Part shown: positions 20,859 through 31,019 of the stretch, piece by piece
Position numbering within the stretch: position 1 is the stretch's first letter
How the letters are laid out: the number at the start of each line of letters is the position of its first letter
Assembly: GCA_902533795.1 (NCBI GenBank)
Contig: CACAND010000001.1
Location: 174,844-238,843 of the forward strand
Length of the DNA stretch: 64,000 nt
Origin: an uncultured Candidatus Actinomarina sp.
Lineage (GTDB): Bacteria > Actinomycetota > Acidimicrobiia > Actinomarinales > Actinomarinaceae
Reading direction: 5' to 3'
Notes under the pieces: model-generated
Databases searched by the model: none
The model's input: the letters and a program-made list of their open reading frames with translations, nothing else
What the model was told of the DNA's origin: nothing
Position numbers and translations under genes: made by a program

Positions 20859-22646
20859 CTAAGCCTTTGTAAATTCAGTAAAAATTATCAATTTGAGTAT
20901 TCTAATTGCATTTATTCTTGATTTGTTTTTAGAAAGTTTACTTAATATATTCAAATTATTTTCAAGATATTGATTATTTTCGACCATATAGTTTTTTATA
21001 TTATTTAAATTATTAAAAATAAAATTTTCAAGATTAAATACAAATCCCATTTTTTTTCTATTTATGAATTCATCATTAAAATCCTCACTTAAATATTCTT
21101 TTAATAATGACTTTTGATTATTTTTATCAAAATAATTTGTATCATGGCTCATAATATAATCAATTAACCTATGATCAACAAAAGGAGATCTAACTTCTAG
21201 AGAGTTTGCCATAGAAGTTCTGTCGACTTTAAGCATCATCATCTCTGGAAGATAAAATTGATAATCTGTTGCAAGCATTGATTTGTAATCATCTTGTAAA
21301 TTCACAAATATGTCATCCTGAAAATCACTGTACTCATTTATATCAAGCATCGACATAAATTTTCTATCTTCAAAAAAAGAGGCATATCTTTGAGAAATCT
21401 TTTTGCTGTTTCTCAAAAAATGATTTCCAGTTCCCAAATACGATGGATATAAAGGATATATTTTTGAATAAAATGCTTTTAATTTATTTGGTGCATCCAA
21501 CGATAAGGATGTTCTTAAATATCCCCCCAGCAACTCATCTCCTCCGTCGCCAGAGATAGCAACCTTATATTTTTTTGATATCAAACGACTTAACATATAA
21601 GAAGGAACAATTGATGGATCACAATAAGGTTCGTCAAAAATATTAATTACATCCAGTAAAGTGTTGAAGTCAAGTTCCAAATCTAGCTTTTCCTCAATAT
21701 GGTTTGTTTGATATTTTTCTTTAACACTTCCTATCCAAAAGCTTTCGTCATATTTTTTATCGCTATAAATTGCTGAAAAAGTATTTATATTTTTTTTATT
21801 ATCAGATAAATTTTTAATAATTGATGAAGAATCTAGTCCACCCGATAAAAAATTTGCAACTGGCACATCTGATTCAAGTCTGTAATTTACAGAACTTGAA
21901 AATAATTCATAAAATTCATTATCAATAAATTTTTTTTCATCTATTTCATCTATCGGAGACCAATATATATGGTTTTGAGGTTGGAGATTTTTTTCTAAAT
22001 TAAAAGAAATTATTTCACCTGGTTTAAGTTTATAAATATTTTTGTATATTGTATTTGGAGATTTTATGACACCATAATTAAAAAAATTACCAATTTCTTT
22101 ATCATTAATTTGTTTCTCACCTAATAAATCTGCAACAGAAATTAGGTTTGATCCAAAAACTAAACTTCTATCAGAGAGGTTGAAAAATAATGGTTTTTGT
22201 CCCACTCGATCTCTAATTAAATGTATATTTTTATTTTTAATGTCATAAAATACTATTGCAAACTGTCCAATAATATTTTTTACAAAATCGAGACCAAATA
22301 TAGACAATCCTTCTAATAGAACTTCTGTATCAGAATTTTTTGAGTTAAAAGTAATGCCCTTTCTCAAAAGAATTTGTTTTAATTCTTTATAGTTGTATAT
22401 CTCGCCATTAAACATCATTAAATTTTCTTTGTTATTTGAAACCATTGGTTGTGAGGCTGTATCAGTCAAATCAATTATTGAGAGCCTGTTGAAGACAAAA
22501 GAAAAAAATGTGTTGCATTGATTTAGGTTGTTCTGATTTAAAAATTTAGTTTCATCTGGACCTCTGCATATAATTCTTTTGTTTGCATTTATTAGATCTT
22601 CATCTGAGAAACTATCTAAAGAAATTTTGCCTAGAAAGCCACACAT
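20859..22646 (-). CDS. asnB: Asparagine synthase (glutamine-hydrolysing)-like amidotransferase
   Basis: MCGFLGKIS with Cys2 nucleophile; RGPDE; SGGLDSSSI PP-loop; SGDGGDELLGGY. Confidence 0.93.
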   Translation of the reverse strand: MCGFLGKISLDSFSDEDLINANKRIICRGPDETKFLNQNNLNQCNTFFSFVFNRLSIIDLTDTASQPMVSNNKENLMMFNGEIYNYKELKQILLRKGITFNSKNSDTEVLLEGLSIFGLDFVKNIIGQFAIVFYDIKNKNIHLIRDRVGQKPLFFNLSDRSLVFGSNLISVADLLGEKQINDKEIGNFFNYGVIKSPNTIYKNIYKLKPGEIISFNLEKNLQPQNHIYWSPIDEIDEKKFIDNEFYELFSSSVNYRLESDVPVANFLSGGLDSSSIIKNLSDNKKNINTFSAIYSDKKYDESFWIGSVKEKYQTNHIEEKLDLELDFNTLLDVINIFDEPYCDPSIVPSYMLSRLISKKYKVAISGDGGDELLGGYLRTSLSLDAPNKLKAFYSKIYPLYPSYLGTGNHFLRNSKKISQRYASFFEDRKFMSMLDINEYSDFQDDIFVNLQDDYKSMLATDYQFYLPEMMMLKVDRTSMANSLEVRSPFVDHRLIDYIMSHDTNYFDKNNQKSLLKEYLSEDFNDEFINRKKMGFVFNLENFIFNNLNNIKNYMVENNQYLENNLNILSKLSKNKSRINAIRILKLIIFTEFTKA

Positions 22647-22707
22647 GTTTTTATTGTATACCTTATAAAATACAATTTTTGAATTAAAGTATGTATTTGG
22701 AGATAAA

Positions 22708-23838
22708 ATGAAAAGCTCTGATATAACTTATGTATTTGGGACTGGAAGAATAGATAAATTAGAAAATAAAAATTTTACAGGAGAATTTTTCTATGGATAT
22801 AACTACTTCTCGTCAAAAAACTTAAATATTCAGATTATCGAATTAAATGAATCAAACAAAAAGAATAGACTTACATCAAAAATATTACTTTTTATAGACA
22901 GAGTATTAAATAAAATTTCAAAACTTCCTTTTTATATGAATGAAGTGATTACTTTTGAGAATATCAAAAAATTATCAAATTCCAAAAACATTGTATTTAC
23001 AAATGACAGGATAGGAATTTCTTTATTACCTGTAATGATTTTTCTAAAGTTATTTTACAAAATAAATTGTGTTGTAATTGTAATGGGTATGCTCAATAAT
23101 TCTGGAGAAAATGGATTAGTTAAGTTTTTGAGAAATTTGATTATCAAACTTTTTATTAAGTTAAATGATAAATTTATCTTCTTAGGTATTGGCGAATATG
23201 AGAAAGCCAAAGAAAATTTCAAACAAGAAAATAAGTTTGTTTTTTTTCCTTTTTGTGTTGACTCAGCTTTTTGGAAAAGTAAAGATAAATATAAGTCGTC
23301 AACAAGAAAGAAAATATTATTTATTGGAAACGACGGGAATAGAGAGTTCGATAAAGCCATTCAAATCGCAAAAATTATGAAAGATAAGGAATTTTTGTTT
23401 GTTACTTCCAATGAAGAAATAAATTCTATTGAAATGAAAAATGTAGAAGTTATTTCAGGAAACTGGAATAAATCATTATTAACTGATACTGAGGTAAGAG
23501 ATATTTATGAACAATCTAAAATAACAATATTACCACTCAAAAATACTCTCCAACCCTCAGGTCAAAGTGTTACTCTCCAATCGATGTCTTGTGGAGTCCC
23601 AGTTATTATTACAAATACGATAGGTTTTTGGGATTCTAGCAAATTTAAAAATGATCATCATTTAATTAAATTAGAAGACAATGAGCTTAATAATTGGGTA
23701 TCCAAAATTAATGAAATATTCAAAAATGAAGATTTATTAGATGAAATATCTAACAATGGAATCGAATTAATCAATAAAAATTATGATATTAAAAAATTTA
23801 ATGAGTACATTGAAAAAACAATCATAATAGATTATTAG
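22708..23838 (+). CDS. GT4-like glycosyltransferase
   Basis: C-terminal LPLKNTLQPSGQSVTLQSMSCGVPVIITNTIGF. Confidence 0.75.
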   Translation: MKSSDITYVFGTGRIDKLENKNFTGEFFYGYNYFSSKNLNIQIIELNESNKKNRLTSKILLFIDRVLNKISKLPFYMNEVITFENIKKLSNSKNIVFTNDRIGISLLPVMIFLKLFYKINCVVIVMGMLNNSGENGLVKFLRNLIIKLFIKLNDKFIFLGIGEYEKAKENFKQENKFVFFPFCVDSAFWKSKDKYKSSTRKKILFIGNDGNREFDKAIQIAKIMKDKEFLFVTSNEEINSIEMKNVEVISGNWNKSLLTDTEVRDIYEQSKITILPLKNTLQPSGQSVTLQSMSCGVPVIITNTIGFWDSSKFKNDHHLIKLEDNELNNWVSKINEIFKNEDLLDEISNNGIELINKNYDIKKFNEYIEKTIIIDY

Positions 23839-23845
23839 GAATTAA

Positions 23846-24781
23846 ATGAAAGTAATAGTATTTGGAAGTAAAGGACTGGTGGGGTCTTCAATCAGTAGAA
23901 TTCTGGAGGACTCAAACAAAGTAGATGAATTAATAAAAAGTAACAGATCTGAATTAAATTTATTTAACTCAAAGGATGTTAAAGAATTTGTAAAAAATCA
24001 TCAGCCAGATGTAATTATTAATGCAGCTGCAAAAGTTGGTGGTATACATGCCAATGATACAAAAAGAACAGAATTTATTTTAGAAAATTTAAAAATAAAT
24101 ATGAATGTTTTAGAAAGCTGTCTAGAGATACCATCGATAAAAATTATCAATTTAGGTAGCAGTTGTATCTACCCACTAAATGCTAAAAATCCAATAAACG
24201 AATCTGAGTTTATGAATGGTAAGCTTGAACCAACAAATTCTCCATATGCAATGGCAAAGCTTTCAGCTATTGAAATTGGAAGGAGTATGTCAAAACAATT
24301 TGGACATAGGGTTCTAAATTTAATGCCAACAAATTTATATGGCCCTAATGATTACTTTTCCGATTTGGATAGCCATGTAATTCCAGCATTAATTCATAGG
24401 ATGCAAAAAACAATTGAAGATGACGAGAACAAATTTACAGTTTGGGGTTCTGGTTCTCCGTTGAGAGAATTTCTTTATGTAGATGACTTGTCGAACTTTA
24501 TAAATTTTATTATTGATAAAGATGTTGAAAATGACTTAATTAATGTAGGAAGTGGTCACGAGATATCAATTAAGAATCTTGCATTACTTATTAAGGATTT
24601 AATGGGTTTCAAAGGAGATGTTGTTTTTGATTCAAGTAAACCTGATGGAAATCCGAGAAAACTATTAGATTCAAGCTTAATGAATGAATTAGGATGGAAC
24701 GATTTTACCGATCTTAGAAATGGTTTAAAAAATACTATTAAATGGTACAAATCAAATCAAGAGTCAAATAGAATTAATTAA
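23846..24781 (+). CDS. fcl: GDP-L-fucose synthase
   Basis: KVIVFGSKGLVGSSI; AAKVGGIHAN; GSSCIYP; YAMAK; NLYGPNDYF. Confidence 0.92.
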   Translation: MKVIVFGSKGLVGSSISRILEDSNKVDELIKSNRSELNLFNSKDVKEFVKNHQPDVIINAAAKVGGIHANDTKRTEFILENLKINMNVLESCLEIPSIKIINLGSSCIYPLNAKNPINESEFMNGKLEPTNSPYAMAKLSAIEIGRSMSKQFGHRVLNLMPTNLYGPNDYFSDLDSHVIPALIHRMQKTIEDDENKFTVWGSGSPLREFLYVDDLSNFINFIIDKDVENDLINVGSGHEISIKNLALLIKDLMGFKGDVVFDSSKPDGNPRKLLDSSLMNELGWNDFTDLRNGLKNTIKWYKSNQESNRIN

Positions 24782-25811
24782 CTACAGGATTTTCCCAAGT
24801 TGGCTTTATAAGCCCATTGTCCAATAACATTTTTTCTTTAGTTGCTATCTGAATATCACTTTCAACCATTAGTTTTATCAAATCGTCAAAACTAGTTGAG
24901 GATTTCCAATCTAATAATTTATTTGCTTTGGAAGGATCTCCAAGTAAATAATTTACTTCATTTGGCCTTATATATCTTTCAGAAGTTTCAACATAATCCT
25001 CATAATTTTTATCGATTAAATTAAATGCTTTTTTTGCAAAATTTTCAACTGAATGAGCGCTTCCAGTAGCAATGACCCAATCATCAGGTTCAGAATAATC
25101 TAAAATTTTGTACATTCCATCTACATAGTCTCCAGCAAATCCCCAATCTCTTTTTGCATTAAGATTTCCAAGAGTAAGTTTTGATTGCAATCCCATATGA
25201 ATTCTTCCTACTGCTCGAGAAATTTTTCGAGTTACAAAAGTCTCACCCCTGTAAGGAGATTCATGATTAAATAAAATTCCGCTCGAACAAAACATGCCAT
25301 AAGATTCTCTATAAACTTTAGTTATATCGTGAGAAAATACTTTTGCAGCAGCATAAGGACTTTTTGGGTCAAATCTTGAATCCTCATTTAATTTTTCTTC
25401 GAATTTTCCACCATACATTTCAGATGATGAGGCTTGATAAAATTTTATATCCTTATTTATATTTTTTATAGCTTCAAGAATATTTAATGTTCCAATAGTT
25501 CCAACTTTGATTGTGAACTCTGGAATCTTAAAAGATACAGCAACGTGGGATTGAGCTGCCAAATTAAATATTTTTTCTGGTTCTAAGGTTGATATCAGAT
25601 TGTTTAAAGATGAAGAATCTAATAAATCTGAATAATGAAGATTGAATTGACCAGATGATTTATATTCAGATAGAAAACCATCAATTCTTTCTGTGTTAAT
25701 TGATGAAGATCTTCTTACTGTTCCATGAACTTCGTAACCTTTATCAAGCAGTAACTTTGAAAGATAATATCCATCTTGGCCCGTAATTCCAGTTATTAAT
25801 ATTTTTTTCAT
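24774..25811 (-). CDS. gmd: GDP-mannose 4,6-dehydratase
   Basis: ILITGITGQDGYYLSKLLLDKGYEVHGTVRRSSS; YAAAKVF; NHESPYRGETFVTRKI. Confidence 0.95.
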   Translation of the reverse strand: MKKILITGITGQDGYYLSKLLLDKGYEVHGTVRRSSSINTERIDGFLSEYKSSGQFNLHYSDLLDSSSLNNLISTLEPEKIFNLAAQSHVAVSFKIPEFTIKVGTIGTLNILEAIKNINKDIKFYQASSSEMYGGKFEEKLNEDSRFDPKSPYAAAKVFSHDITKVYRESYGMFCSSGILFNHESPYRGETFVTRKISRAVGRIHMGLQSKLTLGNLNAKRDWGFAGDYVDGMYKILDYSEPDDWVIATGSAHSVENFAKKAFNLIDKNYEDYVETSERYIRPNEVNYLLGDPSKANKLLDWKSSTSFDDLIKLMVESDIQIATKEKMLLDNGLIKPTWENPVVN

Positions 25812-25836
25812 TTAACCTTTAATAATTATAAGTACT

Positions 25837-27156
25837 TTACTGTAAATAAATAGAGTCTTCATTGAAAAAATATCCAAGGAATGAATAGTATAAAAAAGGA
25901 AATCTTACCGATTCCATACTTGTATCAAAAAAAGATACCAAGAAAATTGGTATCATATATTTTAAAATTTTGAAATTCTTAAATTTTCTAAAATAATAAA
26001 AAACTATAAAGACATGAAAACTCATGAATAAGATTATTTGTAAAAGCCCTCCTCTTGCAAAGATGTTGAAAAAGTAATTGTGAACATTTTCATTTTTTCC
26101 ATCGGACCCTCTTCTCTCTTTATCGTCCATGGCAGGAATTATTTTGTTATAACCATATCCAAACATAATATTGTCTGATTCATCAAGATCTTGAATAATA
26201 TCCTGCCATATTTGTAATCTCCAGTTAGCGGTTACGTCAGCAGAATATAATCTTCCATCTTGAACATAAAAAGAGAAAAAAGCTTCTGTACTATTGCGTT
26301 CATCAACTATTGCTGAAAGACTCTCTACTATATCCAAATTGTCTACTAGTTCTATTGATTCTCCCGGTATTTTTTCAAAAATAAAGTTCCCGTAAATGTA
26401 AAACGTTGAGGAAAAAAATAAAATTATTGAACCTGCGATTATGAATATATTTTTTAAAGTAAATTTCATAAAAATACTTTTAATTGAATTAAGTTGCAAT
26501 AATAAAAATATTATTGCAGCAAGAAAAGCTCCTTTGCTAGCATATAAAAAATAAGGTAAAAATATTGAAAATGTGAATAAGAAAAATGTTTTAAATTTTA
26601 GTGAATTATTTAAAGTGTTTTGCATTACTAACAAAGTTAATACAAAAATAAGAAGTACATCTCCAGCTTTTAAAAATTCAAATTTATCAGAAAAATTTTC
26701 AAAAAATATTTTAATAAATTCTGGAAAAAATGTTGTTTGAAAGATAAATATGATTGGTAAAAAAACAAAGAAAGAATTAAAAAAATTATATTCATAATTA
26801 ATTTTTGAAAAAACAAAGTTACCTACATATAAAGAAATAATTATCCAAATATACGAACTTGCTTTGAAGATATATGTACTTCTATTTACTGGAAAATTAA
26901 GAGCTAGTTCTAAAAAAAACGAAAATATAATTAATTTATGTATTATATTTAGCTGTCTTCCAATTAAATACTCTTCGTATCTTTTATAACCCAAGAAAAG
27001 AAAAATAATAGAAAGAAGTAAACACAAAGCAGTAGTCCACTCACCTATTCTGTAACTTAAAATTGATATGCCTGAAAAAGATCTACCAAATAAAATAAAG
27101 AACGAAATTACTATAAAGTAAATTAACTTAGTTTTTAAAAATATTTCTTTAATCAT
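25837..27156 (-). CDS. O-antigen ligase/polymerase-like (WaaL/Wzy) membrane protein
   Basis: Polytopic; large loop with MFGYGYNK...NVHNYFFNIFARGGLLQIILF. Confidence 0.7.
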   Translation of the reverse strand: MIKEIFLKTKLIYFIVISFFILFGRSFSGISILSYRIGEWTTALCLLLSIIFLFLGYKRYEEYLIGRQLNIIHKLIIFSFFLELALNFPVNRSTYIFKASSYIWIIISLYVGNFVFSKINYEYNFFNSFFVFLPIIFIFQTTFFPEFIKIFFENFSDKFEFLKAGDVLLIFVLTLLVMQNTLNNSLKFKTFFLFTFSIFLPYFLYASKGAFLAAIIFLLLQLNSIKSIFMKFTLKNIFIIAGSIILFFSSTFYIYGNFIFEKIPGESIELVDNLDIVESLSAIVDERNSTEAFFSFYVQDGRLYSADVTANWRLQIWQDIIQDLDESDNIMFGYGYNKIIPAMDDKERRGSDGKNENVHNYFFNIFARGGLLQIILFMSFHVFIVFYYFRKFKNFKILKYMIPIFLVSFFDTSMESVRFPFLYYSFLGYFFNEDSIYLQ

Positions 27157-28202
27157 TTAAAATAACTTCTAAATTTTAATTTTAATTTTAAATACAACTT
27201 TTTTACAATATTAATCTCTTCTAAAGGTCGATTATCAATTATTTCTTTTTTTGATTCAATATAGAAGTTAAATAGGTCTAAAAACTCATTTGACATAACT
27301 TTTGAATCATTTGGGTAAGTTTTCATCTTTTCATAATATTGGGATGAATTCTCCATAAATAAAATTATCTTTTCCTCAAGATTATCTATTGAATAGGGAA
27401 TACCAAATCTATCACAATATTCTGACGTCCCGCCGCTTTTAATATATAGAATTGGTAACCCACATTGTCCAGCTTCAATATGATGATTTCCTGATGGTTC
27501 GAATAGAGAACCAGTTATATACAAATGGTTTTTCTTTAGTTCGTCCCCAAGCTCATTCCCATAAAGAGGTGTAATAATATTTGAATTAGTTAAATCATAA
27601 TTTTTAGGTAAGTTCCCAATGAAAGTAAACTCAATTCTATCTTTCCAAAAATTTGTCGATATTAATTTGTCAATGTATTCATAGACTTTATACCCTTTGT
27701 TTTTATTTGTACCCCAATGATGTGTTACTATTTTTAATTTTTCATTTTTATTCCATAATTTCAAATTTTCAGGATTAAAAAATTCTCTATTTGCACCTGC
27801 CATAATTGTATGTAAATTTTCTTTCCTGATGCCTTCCTCTACATAAAGATCTTTTAACCATTCACTTACAAAAATAGTTACATCTGCAACACTATTTGAT
27901 TTAATTAAATATTCATTAATATAATTTGTGGCTTTTCTTTGATCACATTCATTTATCCTATGAAAAACAATGGAATTATTATTTACAACATTAAGATATT
28001 CTTTTATGTCTTTGTGATTAAAGCTCGAAGTTTCAGACAATTTTCTAGGTTCTGTTAAAAGAATAATATCAATATCTTTATCAACCAGTTTATAAACAAC
28101 TTCATGTCCAGATTCAATCAAAAATGAAGATAAGTTTTTCGCAAAAGCATTACCTCCACCCCACGGGCCATCTTTAATGTTTGTTCCAATTGCTATTTTC
28201 AC
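27153..28202 (-). CDS. GT4-like glycosyltransferase
   Basis: KIVTHHWGTNKNKGYKVYEYI; GSLFEPSGNHHIEAGQCGLPILY. Confidence 0.75.
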   Translation of the reverse strand: MKIAIGTNIKDGPWGGGNAFAKNLSSFLIESGHEVVYKLVDKDIDIILLTEPRKLSETSSFNHKDIKEYLNVVNNNSIVFHRINECDQRKATNYINEYLIKSNSVADVTIFVSEWLKDLYVEEGIRKENLHTIMAGANREFFNPENLKLWNKNEKLKIVTHHWGTNKNKGYKVYEYIDKLISTNFWKDRIEFTFIGNLPKNYDLTNSNIITPLYGNELGDELKKNHLYITGSLFEPSGNHHIEAGQCGLPILYIKSGGTSEYCDRFGIPYSIDNLEEKIILFMENSSQYYEKMKTYPNDSKVMSNEFLDLFNFYIESKKEIIDNRPLEEINIVKKLYLKLKLKFRSYFK

Positions 28203-29113
28203 GAAATATCTTTAAACATTTTGTTGAATTCATCAAAACCTTTTGGAATATCGAAAATTAAAGAATTTTCATAAGCAAATTCTACATTTGGCTTAGCATT
28301 TTCAAAATTTTCCATATCGAATATTGATTCTATTGCTAGAACTTTATTTGCGATTCCAACATTTGTTGAAATGATTGGTGTTTTTGAAAGCCCACATTCA
28401 AAAATAGACTGTGGTCCTCCCTCAACTCTTGAACTTACAATATATAAATCTAGACAATTATAAAGTTCATTTAGTTCTTCAAAGGATACTTTTTCATAAT
28501 AAATGTATTCAATTTTATATTTTTCAAGTAATTTAATTATGTATTGCCTTCTGTAGCCTGAAAGTAATACAAAAATTTTTTTATTTTTTGCCATTTTTCT
28601 TACTATTTCAATGAACCTATCTGGTCCTTTTGAAAGTTTTGGAGAAACTTTATCTTTGCCTTCAGTGTCTCTTTGAAATGATCCTAAAATAAATCTATCT
28701 TCTGGAATTTTATATTTTATTTTTAGACTTCTTGTTTCTGGAATATCAAACCATAATTTACTATTTACCCAAAATGGAAAATTAAAAATTTTTTTGGATG
28801 TTAATGAAACCAGCTGTTCAAATGACTTATCTGATATAGTGTGGTAGCAGTCTACAAATTTATCTAATTTATAAAAATTTCTTTTTTCTTTTCCAATAAA
28901 TTTATCAAAATCTATATGATGAACGGTACATAAAACCTTTTTCTCTTTCAAGTATTTTTTTGATACATTTTTCCAGGACCATGGTGATATAATCCATATA
29001 ATATCTGCATCTTTAGCTTCATTTGTAAATAATTTTGGATTGTACTCAGAAAATTCTTTTTTAAGTCTGTCAACAATCCAGTCTTCTTTTGCATCATTTA
29101 TGAATATTTTCAT
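28199..29113 (-). CDS. GT4-like glycosyltransferase
   Basis: ILGSFQRDTEGKD; YIVSSRVEGGPQSIFECGLSKTPIISTNVGIA. Confidence 0.8.
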   Translation of the reverse strand: MKIFINDAKEDWIVDRLKKEFSEYNPKLFTNEAKDADIIWIISPWSWKNVSKKYLKEKKVLCTVHHIDFDKFIGKEKRNFYKLDKFVDCYHTISDKSFEQLVSLTSKKIFNFPFWVNSKLWFDIPETRSLKIKYKIPEDRFILGSFQRDTEGKDKVSPKLSKGPDRFIEIVRKMAKNKKIFVLLSGYRRQYIIKLLEKYKIEYIYYEKVSFEELNELYNCLDLYIVSSRVEGGPQSIFECGLSKTPIISTNVGIANKVLAIESIFDMENFENAKPNVEFAYENSLIFDIPKGFDEFNKMFKDIS

Positions 29114-29114
29114 A

Positions 29115-29804
29115 TTATTGATTTGGTCTTAATCCTTTTCTTACGCAATTAGCATAATATTCTTGTTCCTTTTTTTTGTTTGTTGAAATATTGTTAATAA
29201 AATTTGAGTTATATAGAACATTTTTCATTATTTTTAACTTAAATCCCGAATTTACTAAATCATAAGCTAATTTGTAATCTTGACTATAAATAAATTCTTC
29301 ATCGTAGCCACCGACCTTTTCGATAATGTTTTTTTTAGCAAACATTGTGCCATGTATAAGCGGATTTTTAAATCTTAAAACAAAGTTAAGAGGAAGATAG
29401 TAAGAAAACCTTGGAAAAATATTCTGCGTATCATTTCTTACTGATCTTGCAAAAACCACATCAATATTTTCTTCATTTAAAAATTTAAGTTGTTTTTCAA
29501 GCCTTGTGTCTTCACTCCAATCATCTGAATCTTGTCTTGCTAAATATTTCCCGTTGCTTTCTTTTATCAGTAGGTTTAAGGATTTTGTCAATCCTAAATT
29601 GTTAGGATTTTTGAATACCTTAACCCTATTATCTTGCTCAGATATATTCATACATATTTGATAAGATCTATCAGTTGAACCATCATCAATAATTAGTAAT
29701 TCAAAATTTTTATGGCTTTGATTCAAAATACTTAGTACAGCTTTATGAATGTCTTCTTCTCCATTAAATACGGGTAATAAGACGCTTATTAAATTTTTAT
29801 TCAT
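29115..29804 (-). CDS. GT2 family glycosyltransferase
   Basis: LISVLLPVFNGEEDIHKAVLSILNQSHKNFELLIIDDGSTD; ARQDSDDWS. Confidence 0.93.
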   Translation of the reverse strand: MNKNLISVLLPVFNGEEDIHKAVLSILNQSHKNFELLIIDDGSTDRSYQICMNISEQDNRVKVFKNPNNLGLTKSLNLLIKESNGKYLARQDSDDWSEDTRLEKQLKFLNEENIDVVFARSVRNDTQNIFPRFSYYLPLNFVLRFKNPLIHGTMFAKKNIIEKVGGYDEEFIYSQDYKLAYDLVNSGFKLKIMKNVLYNSNFINNISTNKKKEQEYYANCVRKGLRPNQ

Positions 29805-29810
29805 AGCATG

Positions 29811-30974
29811 TTAATTTGAAACAATTTTTTTGAATTTTATGTATAAAGTTTCCTCTTTTAATAATCCTAAAATATAATCTTTATTATCTAAACCAATATC
29901 TAACAAGTTTTCATTATTATTTAGCTCAATCAATTTTTTCTTAAAATCAGATTTATTTCCCTGTTGGAATACATATGGATAATTTTTAGGGAAAAAACTT
30001 GAAATAGAACCCGAATCCGGAACAACTGAAGGAATAGATAGCATAGATGCTTCGCATAGAACTGTTGGTTGTCCTTCATACATTTTGGTAAATGTTAAGA
30101 CGCCTTTTGAATTTCTTATAATTTTTAGCGTATCCTCACGATTTTTTGATCCTAAGAAGTAGATATTCGGTAAATCATAATAACTTTGAAGATCATTTAA
30201 TTGAGGCCCGTCTCCAACAATATAAAGTTTCAAGTTTTCAAATTTACACTCAAGAAAAACTTCAATTAATTCTTTAACACCTTTCTCAGCAGATACTCTT
30301 CCTGCGTATACGAAATAATCAACTTTATTAGTTTCTTTCTCTATGGTTTGCTCTTTGATGTAATTATGAAAAATATAAATATTATTTAGATCTAGACCAA
30401 CTTTACTAAGTTCATTTTTTTGAAATTGACCTAGTGCTAAAACTGTAGTTTCATACAGAATCAAATATGATAATAATTTTTTAGTATGTCGAACAACGAG
30501 AAACGACTTTAAGTATGAATCGCTAAACGTCTTGTTAAATAATTGATAATTCGATCTTGTTTGTCCACAACCATTACAAAATTCTCCTTTATCAATATGA
30601 TTCTTAACAAGATATGAATTACAACAGTTTAATCTTGAGTTATGAACTTTAATAATTGTCTTTATGCCTTTTTTGTGTAAAAATCGAATTATCCCAGTTG
30701 AGCCCTCAAACCATGTATTGTGTACGTAACAAATATCAGGTTTATAGGTATTAATTTTATTGTTAAGTTTTCTAATAGAATAAAAGTTGTAATTCAATAT
30801 TAAAAATAAAGATTGAATAATTTTCTTTTCGAATTTATTCGAAAAGAAAAGAGTATCTACATTAAAAAATTTACTTAAAAACTTAACCTCCTCACCCACA
30901 GCTATGTCTTCACCGCCTTTTTCTCGATAATGTGTGTGAATGACTAATATTTTTTTAGATTTATTTTTGTTCAT
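29811..30974 (-). CDS. GT4 family glycosyltransferase
   Basis: YAGRVSAEKGVKELIEVF; IVGDGPQLNDLQ; EGQPTVLCEASMLSIPSVVPD. Confidence 0.92.
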   Translation of the reverse strand: MNKNKSKKILVIHTHYREKGGEDIAVGEEVKFLSKFFNVDTLFFSNKFEKKIIQSLFLILNYNFYSIRKLNNKINTYKPDICYVHNTWFEGSTGIIRFLHKKGIKTIIKVHNSRLNCCNSYLVKNHIDKGEFCNGCGQTRSNYQLFNKTFSDSYLKSFLVVRHTKKLLSYLILYETTVLALGQFQKNELSKVGLDLNNIYIFHNYIKEQTIEKETNKVDYFVYAGRVSAEKGVKELIEVFLECKFENLKLYIVGDGPQLNDLQSYYDLPNIYFLGSKNREDTLKIIRNSKGVLTFTKMYEGQPTVLCEASMLSIPSVVPDSGSISSFFPKNYPYVFQQGNKSDFKKKLIELNNNENLLDIGLDNKDYILGLLKEETLYIKFKKIVSN

Positions 30975-31019
30975 CTATTTACAGTTTATTATCCAAATAT
31001 TTAAGTTATCATAATTTTT

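Noticed and set aside
23055-23360. Minus-strand ORF 101 aa
   Set aside because: Antisense to the 22708-23838 glycosyltransferase with no recognisable motif.
30825-30855. Inverted repeat ttttcgaatttattcgaaaa
   Set aside because: Lies within a well-supported glycosyltransferase gene; short AT-rich palindrome expected by chance and not followed by a gene end.
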